The notes below the pieces were generated by a model that saw nothing but the letters and a program-made list of their open reading frames with translations, searched no databases and was not told where the DNA came from. Made by a program: the position numbers and the translations under genes. DNA of 64,000 nucleotides from Vicingus serpentipes. GTDB taxonomy: Bacteria; Bacteroidota; Bacteroidia; Flavobacteriales_E; Vicingaceae. The DNA lies in assembly GCA_024103385.1 (NCBI GenBank), contig JAGFIT010000025.1, positions 1-64,000 of the forward strand, read 5' to 3'. Below are positions 1-8,300 of the stretch, in pieces (position 1 is the first letter of the stretch; the number at the start of each line of letters is the position of its first letter).

Positions 1-2799
1 GATGTTAGTAGTTTCATCACAAGGAGCAGTACCTACGGTATAAGTTAGGGTGTAATCCCCCAATCCAGGAGCTGTAAATGTAGTACCAGTAACCCCAGGT
101 CCTGACCAAGTACCTCCAGTAGTACCAGCCTCATAAGTGGTTAAATCAATCGTGCTACTAGATGCTATACATAGCGTATCGTGGGTTAAAGTTAGAGTTG
201 GATCCACACTTGGAAATGTATCAATAACATTAACTGTTATAGTTGTATCGCATGTTGGAAAAGCAGTATTGGTAATGGTCACGTTGTATGTCCCTGGTGT
301 TAATCCTGTCGCTAAAGAATCTGTCTGAGCTAATGGATCATCCCATAGATATGTAAAATGACTTCCACATGGAGGAGTAACATAGGCATAACCCGTTGTT
401 GTGTCACAAGGGTCAGTAAAATAACCTGAACTAGCAAATCCATTAAACGGAGGACAACCAGGATTTGATATCCCAGGGCCTGCTGTATGTATAACAGGAC
501 AAATGGTAACGTCACCACACCCGAATTGACCTGTCAAATCGATACAAACAGTGATTATATCTCCTGGAGTATAACATCCTGCTCCACCTGTCCTTATCGA
601 ATTACTTATTAAATTACAATTATCATCATAAGTGGCTCTTGGAGGCGTTCCTCCAGCTGAATTACAGCCACCTCCAGGAGGGAGGTTGCTTTGATTGACT
701 GAGCTAGTACTACATCCACTTATAGAAAAAGATACTGAAGCATCTTCTCCAACAGCAGGCACTTCATATTCAAAACAAACCAAAGGAGTAGCAGATGTAA
801 TCGTGTAACACCATCCATTTGTTTGTGCTGTTGCTGTACTCACAGGCCAAGCACCCGATTGGAAAAATGGTCCTATTGTATTTGGACAATTAAATCCCCC
901 ACCTGCTACATCATAAGGACAGTTAGCAGCTGTTTCACCTGTATTCGCTACTCCATCACCACAACACCCCACAAAAAGTAATGTTTCACAAGGAGAAAAT
1001 TCTGAAGTACCATCACCAGCTAAGTGAGCAGTAGCAGAAACAGTTGTTCCAACTAAAGAGCCACTGTAAGACCAATTTCCAGCACCATTAGCAGTAACAG
1101 ATGCTACATAATTTTTCCCTTCACAACAAGTGGTATTAGTAAAAATCTCTACGCGAGCACCAGAAGGTGCTGTACCTTCTACAAAAGATGTAGTTACAGT
1201 TGCTCCATTAATTACAGGAGCAGCAATATTGTTGTTTCCTCCACTAGTATGTACAATTCCTTTTCCAGATCCTCCCAATTGATTATTGCAAAAGATACTG
1301 TTTAAGTGAATGTCATTTTGATCTTCTTGGTGAACTCGGATACCTTCTAGTCCATTATAAGCAATAATATTTCCTCTTCCTGCTGTGGTACTACCAATTT
1401 GTACATTATCAGCATTAGAGTAGATTCCGTTTTGTACGTTTCCACGATTCAATGTTCCTGAGATATCAGTACCAATGTAATTATTTCTAATAGTATAATC
1501 TACTGATGTAGCACCTCGTAGATCTATTCCATGACCTCCATTAGCAGAAATAATATTACGGGAACTAGCTAAATTTCCTCCAACAACTAAGGTTGGACCT
1601 GTACCTCCACCAAAATAAACACCATTTAAATCATTTCCAATAGCAATGGTTCCCGAAATGTCCAACCCAATTATGTTTCCTTCAATTACTGCACTAGCAG
1701 AAGTGCCTCCTCCTGTTTGAATACCGTTTCCTCCGTTTCCAGAGATTATGTTCCCTTCACCTGCTCCATTACCTCCAATTTGTATCCCCCCACTTGTTCC
1801 AGTATGAGCTACTCCATGACTCCCGTTACCAAAATCTACCGTGCCCGTTATATCAACTCCAATATGATTTCCTTCAATAACATTTCCATCAGTACTTGTA
1901 CCTGAAAGATTAATTCCAATACCACTATTACAAGAAACAATATTCATGTGTGCAGCTGTATTTCCCCCAATATTATTGTTATCAGCACCTGTTCCACTAA
2001 TATTAAGCCCATCACCACCATTACCAAGGCAAGCTGTTCCAGTTATATCTACACCAATGTAATTTCCATAAATACCAGACCCTACTAATCCTGTTCCTGC
2101 GATTAATATTCCTGTACCCGTATTTCCTGAAACCAAATTACCTTCACCTAAAGTAGTTCCTCCTAAATTTTGTATGCTTACACTAGTGCCATTAATACGA
2201 ATTCCATCTCCTCCATTCGGTATTGCTGTTGTGCCTAAATAATCTACTCCAACATAATTGGCTTGAATAGAGGTACTAGAAATACTTCCATCTATATGAA
2301 TTCCATGTGAGACACAACCATTAATTACATTGCCTTTATTTAATGCCCCAATAGTTGGATTGGTTTCGGTTACATAAATTCCTTTATTAAAGTTGTTGAT
2401 TAATAAACCGTATACTTCACAGTTAGGGGCATCAATCCTTATTCCGTTGCCAGTTCCTGTACCAATGATAATAATTTTTGGACTCGTACCGGTGTACCCA
2501 TTTGCTGGCTGAGTAGTACCATCAATAATAGTGTTTTCTCCATTAGCAGTACCGGCATCGCTAATTGTTGGTAAAGCAGATGCTAAATTAATAGTATGCG
2601 GTGCTATTCCTGGAATATTAAAAACAATATTATCTCCACCAGCACCTGTATTGGCATCCAATATTGCTTGACGAAGTGATCCAGCACCAGCATTATTAGT
2701 ATTGGTGACTGTAAAAGTAGCAGCATTTAATGTTATTACGGAAATGAACAAAGACAAAAAGATAATCCCCTTCATTTTAAGGCTGTAATTATTTTTCAT
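1..2799 (-). CDS. Exported right-handed beta-helix protein (3' end outside window)
   Basis: One open frame of 933 codons runs from an ATG at 2799 off the left edge, so the C-terminus is missing. Residues 1-27 form a signal peptide (an in-frame ATG at 2775 is an alternative start). The mature protein opens with a [18 protein letters not shown] motif typical of polymorphic/beta-helix surface proteins, followed to about residue 560 by Gly/Asn-rich parallel beta-helix turns of the form GNxIGxDxxGTxxxGN. Residues about 612-856 repeat a module of the neighbouring protein at 2902-4182: a Cys-rich CCGDG start, then a SprB-like WDDP...TGLTPGTY repeat. By analogy with that neighbour a T9SS type B sorting domain is expected beyond the window edge, but it is not visible. 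Likely a secreted or surface-anchored protein; ligand unknown. Last gene seen of the minus-strand adhesin operon. Confidence 0.85.
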   Translation of the reverse strand, partial: MKNNYSLKMKGIIFLSLFISVITLNAATFTVTNTNNAGAGSLRQAILDANTGAGGDNIVFNIPGIAPHTINLASALPTISDAGTANGENTIIDGTTQPANGYTGTSPKIIIIGTGTGNGIRIDAPNCEVYGLLINNFNKGIYVTETNPTIGALNKGNVINGCVSHGIHIDGSISSTSIQANYVGVDYLGTTAIPNGGDGIRINGTSVSIQNLGGTTLGEGNLVSGNTGTGILIAGTGLVGSGIYGNYIGVDITGTACLGNGGDGLNISGTGADNNNIGGNTAAHMNIVSCNSGIGINLSGTSTDGNVIEGNHIGVDITGTVDFGNGSHGVAHTGTSGGIQIGGNGAGEGNIISGNGGNGIQTGGGTSASAVIEGNIIGLDISGTIAIGNDLNGVYFGGGTGPTLVVGGNLASSRNIISANGGHGIDLRGATSVDYTIRNNYIGTDISGTLNRGNVQNGIYSNADNVQIGSTTAGRGNIIAYNGLEGIRVHQEDQNDIHLNSIFCNNQLGGSGKGIVHTSGGNNNIAAPVINGATVTTSFVEGTAPSGARVEIFTNTTCCEGKNYVASVTANGAGNWSYSGSLVGTTVSATAHLAGDGTSEFSPCETLLFVGCCGDGVANTGETAANCPYDVAGGGFNCPNTIGPFFQSGAWPVSTATAQTNGWCYTITSATPLVCFEYEVPAVGEDASVSFSISGCSTSSVNQSNLPPGGGCNSAGGTPPRATYDDNCNLISNSIRTGGAGCYTPGDIITVCIDLTGQFGCGDVTICPVIHTAGPGISNPGCPPFNGFASSGYFTDPCDTTTGYAYVTPPCGSHFTYLWDDPLAQTDSLATGLTPGTYNVTITNTAFPTCDTTITVNVIDTFPSVDPTLTLTHDTLCIASSSTIDLTTYEAGTTGGTWSGPGVTGTTFTAPGLGDYTLTYTVGTAPCDETTNI
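232..966 (-). repeat. Duplicated Cys-rich/SprB-like module, copy 1
   Basis: This 735-bp stretch encodes the same domain succession as 3367-4101 in the next gene, starting at CCGDG and ending at CDTTITV. Several segments match almost word for word, for example [17 protein letters not shown]. In this copy the cysteine-rich head has lost cysteines: the second copy reads CCGDGVCDS...CPYDCAGG, this one CCGDGVAN...CPYDVAGG. It is a coding duplication between adjacent genes. Confidence 0.85.
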
Positions 2800-2901
2800 A
2801 AATCAATATTTAAGTTATAAGAGCTGTTACAGTAAGACGTAATTTAGTAAGAAAAGTTGCATTTAGCTGTCCCCAACAATTAATATATTATTTTGTTAGC
2901 T

Positions 2902-4182
2902 TCATCTTATCAAAGTAAAAGAACCTTCTTTTTCGTATTTTATATCATCCAGTCCAACAGCTTTAATAATATAAAAGTAAGTTCCTTCAGAAGCCTCAGC
3001 TGCGCTAGGTGTTCTTCCATCCCAAAAACCAGCAGGATCATTCCATGAATACAGCAATTGTCCCCATCTATTATAAATTTCAGCTTCAACCGTTCTAAGG
3101 TTAACACCATCTACAGTAAATACATCATTCGAGCCATCTCCGTTTGGAGTAAAGACATTAGGAATTAATATAGAAGAAGGGGAACAAGTCCCAACTGCTT
3201 CAACCGTTAATGTTGTAACGGTAATATTTTGACAATCCCCATTAAAAATAGTATCATTATAAGTTCCTGCTGTAAATTGATTTGCCCCTTCCAGAAAAAC
3301 ACTCTCTCCTTCACAAATGTTAATCGTATCCGTTGTAAATACAGGAGGAGTAATGTTAGGAACAACAACCGTAATTGTTGTATCACAATTTGCTAAAGAA
3401 TCATTGGTAACTACAACAGTGTATGTTCCTGGTGTTAATCCTGTAGCCATAGAGTCTGTTTGTGTTAATGGGTCATCCCATAAATAGGAAAAATGATTAC
3501 CACATGGAGGCGTAACAAGACCCACCCCGGAAGTTGAATCACAAAGATCAGCTAAAGAACCTAGCGGGCTAATATTAAAAGGAGCGCACCCAGCACTTGT
3601 CCCTCCTGGTCCTGCGGTCTGTATTACAGGACAAATTGTCATTGATCCACAAAGAGTGTCTGTTAAACCGATACAGACTGTAATGATGTCACCAGGGGTA
3701 TAACATCCTGCTCCACCTGTTCTTATAGAATTACTTATTAAATTACAAGCATTGTCGTAAGTGGCTCTAATTCCACCTCCAGCAGAGTTGCACCCTCCTC
3801 CTGGAGGATTGTTGCCTTGATTTACCGTACTACTGTTGCATCCACTTATCGTAAAAGATACCGAAGCTGTATCTCCGATATTAGGCACTTCATATTCAAA
3901 ACAAACAATGGAAGGATATGGAGAGGTAAAGGTGTAACACCATCCATTAGATTGAGCTACAGCACTACTCACAGGCCAAAAACCAGACTTAAAAAATGTT
4001 CCAACAGTATTCGGACAATTAAACCCTCCTCCTGCACAATCATAAGGACAATTAGTCGCATTTTCCCCTGCTAAAGAGTCACAAACTCCATCCCCACAAC
4101 ATTGTGCTTGTAAAAGCTCGGTAATCATCATAAAACTCATTAGTATAAATAAGCTTTTTATTCCTGTTTTAATTTTAATCAT
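2902..4182 (-). CDS. T9SS type B sorting-domain exported protein
   Basis: 426 residues. Signal peptide at residues 1-26 ending ...LLQAQ. Then a CGDGxCDxxxGExxxxCPxDC head (residues 27-50), a Cys-rich beta-sandwich-like domain (about 53-180) and a SprB-type repeat with YLWDDP and [10 protein letters not shown] (about 225-275). The C-terminal 85 residues hold the gliding-motility-associated C-terminal domain: NVFTPNGDGSNDVF, YNRWGQLLY, WDG and a terminal SFTLIR. That domain directs export by the type IX system and tethering at the outer membrane, usually together with a PorP/SprF protein, which is encoded just upstream (4297-5343). The middle section is a paralogue of the next gene (1-2799). 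Function beyond secretion is unknown. Confidence 0.88.
   Translation of the reverse strand: MIKIKTGIKSLFILMSFMMITELLQAQCCGDGVCDSLAGENATNCPYDCAGGGFNCPNTVGTFFKSGFWPVSSAVAQSNGWCYTFTSPYPSIVCFEYEVPNIGDTASVSFTISGCNSSTVNQGNNPPGGGCNSAGGGIRATYDNACNLISNSIRTGGAGCYTPGDIITVCIGLTDTLCGSMTICPVIQTAGPGGTSAGCAPFNISPLGSLADLCDSTSGVGLVTPPCGNHFSYLWDDPLTQTDSMATGLTPGTYTVVVTNDSLANCDTTITVVVPNITPPVFTTDTINICEGESVFLEGANQFTAGTYNDTIFNGDCQNITVTTLTVEAVGTCSPSSILIPNVFTPNGDGSNDVFTVDGVNLRTVEAEIYNRWGQLLYSWNDPAGFWDGRTPSAAEASEGTYFYIIKAVGLDDIKYEKEGSFTLIR
3367..4101 (-). repeat. Duplicated Cys-rich/SprB-like module, copy 2
   Basis: Partner of 232-966, also 735 bp by the same boundary residues. This copy keeps all cysteines of the CGDGxCD...CPxDC head, so it is probably closer to the ancestral form. 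Confidence 0.85.
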
Positions 4183-4216
4183 ACTTTCTTTTTATTAATA
4201 TTTATCGTTGTTATAA

Positions 4217-4247
4217 AGATGCTTTTTTTAAGCAAAAAGTTGCATCT
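4217..4247. promoter_or_regulatory. Hairpin in leader of the 426-residue gene
   Basis: AGATGC (4217-4222) and GCATCT (4242-4247) form an inverted repeat about 35-65 bases upstream of the ATG at 4182. The element ATGCAACTTTT of its minus strand recurs at a similar distance upstream of the ATG at 2799, so the leader appears to have been copied with the gene. Function not known; could be a promoter or RNA leader element. Confidence 0.3.
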
Positions 4248-4296
4248 ACTCCGTATTTTTATTGTTTTATTTCCTTAAAGCTTTTAGTAATTTTTA

Positions 4297-5343
4297 TCAG
4301 TTAAATCTCGCACTTCCTCTGCCAGATTTCATAGAACCAGGATTAATAAACGTAAGCGTAACTTCAAACCCTCCGATACTGTTACTTGCTGTCCTTAATC
4401 CTGACAAATTTGAATCATAGCTAAACATAATCTTCCAATTGGAGACTTCATACCCTACCGATGGTATTAACGCATCTCCGTATCTTGCATGGAGCCCAAT
4501 ATATACAGCGGATGATTGTAACATTCCTGTATACTGTGAATCAAACCCTAATTTATATCTAATCAAAGATCCTAGCAGAATTTCTTGATTGGGTCCTTGT
4601 CTTTGGTAAATTAAATTCGGTTGAAATGACGTATTTGAATTTGGAACTGAAATATTACTTTCTCCATGAAAAGAGAGTTTTCCATATAAATCATCTGGAG
4701 TATCTCCGTATTTTAAAGTTTGTGAGCCAACATGTTGGTAAACAGCTCCCAGTTTTAATGAAAAATTATCCTGATTCACTATCCGTTTTACTGATTCTGA
4801 ATACACCCATGCTAAACCCACATTTAAATCCATCCCCACAAATCCTGTATTGTAGCTGCTTATTTCTCCTGTTGGAGCCTCCACGTTATAATAATCAGGA
4901 GCATCTTTATCATATTGATTGTCCCAAATCATTTCTCCTCCCATACTTCTCTGTTCTACTCCTCCTTGAAACCCTACCATCAAATGTTGTTTCTCGCTTA
5001 ATCCGATAATTCCACTTAAAGACAATACCACATTTGTAATTCCCATCTTAGTGTCTCCTGACACATCTCTATAAACACCAAGCCCTGTTCCTAAAGAAAA
5101 ATTTCCTCCTCTTTTCTCCATCATTCGCATATCAAAAGCTGCGCCATAAGTCGTATAAGGACTCGCTACTGTCATCCATTGGTTTCTGTAAGCCAACATC
5201 GCTCGTTGAGCTCCTCCAAAAACTCCAGTCAATGCAGGATTGTACATCATTGGTGTATTGTAATATTGTGAAAAATGAATGTCTTGCCCTGATAAATCAA
5301 GAACCAATAACACTCCTATTAATAGGTATAATATCTTTTTCAT
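4297..5343 (-). CDS. PorP/SprF family type IX secretion outer-membrane protein
   Basis: 348 residues, signal peptide ending ...LDLSGQ, then the family opening QDIHFSQYYNTPMMYNPALT and repeated amphipathic strands with AYRNQW, consistent with a beta-barrel. PorP/SprF proteins work with T9SS type B cargo; in Flavobacterium johnsoniae SprF is needed to export the adhesin SprB and its gene lies beside sprB. Here it lies 22 bp downstream of the giant type B protein gene and upstream of a second type B protein gene, the expected pairing. It is one of many paralogues usual in such genomes, so no specific symbol is given. Confidence 0.92.
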   Translation of the reverse strand: MKKILYLLIGVLLVLDLSGQDIHFSQYYNTPMMYNPALTGVFGGAQRAMLAYRNQWMTVASPYTTYGAAFDMRMMEKRGGNFSLGTGLGVYRDVSGDTKMGITNVVLSLSGIIGLSEKQHLMVGFQGGVEQRSMGGEMIWDNQYDKDAPDYYNVEAPTGEISSYNTGFVGMDLNVGLAWVYSESVKRIVNQDNFSLKLGAVYQHVGSQTLKYGDTPDDLYGKLSFHGESNISVPNSNTSFQPNLIYQRQGPNQEILLGSLIRYKLGFDSQYTGMLQSSAVYIGLHARYGDALIPSVGYEVSNWKIMFSYDSNLSGLRTASNSIGGFEVTLTFINPGSMKSGRGSARFN

Positions 5344-5365
5344 ACTTTTTCTTTTTGTGCCGTTT

Positions 5366-8300
5366 TTATCTTACCAGGGTAACATTCCCTTTTTGTTCAA
5401 TCACTTCATCTGTGACCATTACCGCTCTAACATAATAAACAAAAACTGCAGCATTCATGTCCTGCCCTCTAAATCGACCATCCCAACCTTCATCTTTATC
5501 GCTTGTTTCAAATACTTTTTCTCCCCAACGGCTATAAATAACCATAGAAAGAGATTTAATTCCTTTACCTCTCACAAAAAACACATCGTTACTTCCATCC
5601 CCATTTGGAGAAAAGATGTTAGGTAAAAAAATGTGGAAGTCACAGTTTAGCAATATATCTTCTATTGTAGCAAATGATGTAGCTGTACAGCCTACAGAAT
5701 CTGTTACAACAAGGGTATAGGTTCCTGCTGGCAACTCCGATATGTTTGCGGTACTTTCTCCTGAATCCCAATTGTAATCAAAAGGAGCAGTTCCTCCTGT
5801 AACAATAGTGTTTACACTTCCTTCTTCATTAAAACAACTATCATTTTTTGCTATTAATGTAAGTATTGGATTACTGCTTACTATAATGTCTATTGTATCG
5901 CTATCTGCACAATTACCTGTTCCCACGCTATAAATAATTTCATGCGTTCCTGCACCCGCAACACTCGGAGAAAAAACCCCTGCAGTAACACCTGTACCAC
6001 TCCATGTTCCTCCGCCATCAACTACAGATAATGTAACTGAAAGGTCATTTTCACAGTATGGCCCAACGGGAGTTATTGTCGCATCTGATTGATCCGTAAT
6101 AGTGATAGATACACTAGAGGTTGCTGGACAAGTACCAGTAGTAGTATAAGTCACTGTGTATAATCCTCCTCCGGTTCCACTAACATCTAATTCTCCAGTA
6201 ACTGAATTAATAACTCCTCCATTGTCAATTGTAAATACTCCTCCGTTTAACCCTGTTATTGTTGGGGTTGGGTTAGCATCATTTAAACAATAAACATTAG
6301 TTGTGTAACTAAATGTAGCGTCATCTGTTGCCTCAATGGTTACAAAAATCGTTAAAGTATCTGGACAGTTTACGCTAGGTGTGGTATATAATACCCCATA
6401 AGTACCTGGTGTACTCGCACTTAAGTCTATTGCTCCTGTTCCTGCTATAAGGCTTAATCCTGCTGGTGTACTGGTAAATGTTCCTCCTGATTTCCCCGTT
6501 ATCGTTGGAGTAGGATCGACACCGTTTTGACAATAATTAGATGATGTATAACTAAATGTAGCGTCTTCCATTGCCTCAATGGTTACAAAAACCGTTAAAG
6601 TATCTGGACAGTTTACGCTAGGTGTGGTATACAACACTCCATATGTGCCTGGTGTACTCGCGCTTAAGTCAATCACTCCTGTTCCTGCCGTAAGGCTTAA
6701 TCCTGCTGGTGTACTGGTAAATGTTCCTCCTGATGTCCCTGTTATCGTTGGGGTAGGATCAACTTCATTTTGACAGTAATTGGATGCTGAATAACTAAAC
6801 GTAGCATCATCGTTTGCATCAACCGTTACAAAAACCGTCAATGTATCTGGACAGTTTACGCTAGGTGTGGTATATAACACCCCATAAGTGCCTGGTGTAC
6901 TTGCACTTAAATCTATTACTCCAGTTCCTGCTGTAAGGCTTAACCCTACTGGTGTACTTGTAAACATTCCTCCTGCTGTCCCTGTTATCGTTGGGGCAGG
7001 ATCAACATCATTTTGACAGTAAGTAGCTGCTGAATAATTAAACGTAGCATCATCGGTTGTCTCAATCGTTACAAAAACCGTCAATGTATCTGGACAGTTT
7101 ACGCTAGGGGTAGTATATAACACCCCATAAGTGCCTGGTGTACTTGCGCTTAAATCAATTGCACCTGTTCCTGCTGTAAGGCTTAGTCCTGCAGGCGTAC
7201 TTGTAAATGTTCCTCCGCTTGTTCCTGTTATCGTTGGGGTAGGATCTAAACCTGTTTGACAATAACTGGTAGCTGAATAATTAAACGTAGCGTCATCTAA
7301 AGCTTCAATAGTAACAAACACCGTTAGAGTGTCTTGACAACTCGCACTTGGCGTAGTGTACAGCACCCCATAAGTACCTGGTGTACTCGCGCTTAAATCT
7401 ATTACTCCTGTTCCTGCCGTAAGGCTTAATCCTGCTGGTGTACTTGTAAATGTGCCTCCGCTTGTCCCTGATATCGTTGGCGTAGGATCAACTTCATTTT
7501 GACAATAGCTTGATGCTGAATAATTAAACGTAGCGTCTTCAAAACTAGTTACAGTCACAAATACCGTCAAGGTATCTGGGCAACTTCCACTAGGAGTAGT
7601 GTACAGCACTCCGTATGTTCCTGGTGTACTCGCACTTAAATCAATTACTCCCGTTCCTGCTGTAAGGCTTAATCCTGCTGGTGTACTTGTAAATGTACCT
7701 CCACTTGTTCCTGTTATCGTTGGTGTAGGATCTGGTTCTGTTTGACAATAACTTGATGTTGAATAATTAAACGTAGCATCTTCTGTTGCATCGATAGTTA
7801 CAAATACCGTTAAAGTATCTTGACAACTCGCGCTTGGCGTAGTATACAATACTCCATAAGTTCCTGGTGTACTAGCACTTAAATCTATTACTCCAGTTCC
7901 TGCTGTAAGGCTTAACCCTACTGGTGTACTCGTAAATGTTCCGCCTGCTGTCCCTGATATCGTTGGTGTAGGATCAACTTCATTTTGACAGTAATTCGAT
8001 GCTGAATAATTAAACATAGCATCTTCTGTTGCTGTTACCGTTACAAACACCGTTAAGGTGTCTCCACAGCTAGCATTTGGCGTAGTGTACAATACTCCAT
8101 AAGTTCCTGGTGTACTAGCGCTTAAATCTATTACTCCAGTTCCTGCTGTAAGGCTTAACCCTACTGGTGTACTCGTAAATGTTCCTCCTCCTGTTCCCGA
8201 TATCGTTGGGGTAGGATCAACTTCATTTTGACAGTAAGTAGCTGCTGAATAATTAAAGGTAGCGTCTTCTGCTGCTGTTACTGTAACCGTCATTGTGGTA

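Noticed and set aside
137-518. Short frames on both strands in the first 520 bases
   Set aside because: They lie in other frames of the beta-helix/SprB-type gene on the minus strand, which is open for 933 codons.
6323-8266. Possible CRISPR array or satellite
   Set aside because: The period is 243 bp, in frame, without spacers; it is a coding repeat of the adhesin.
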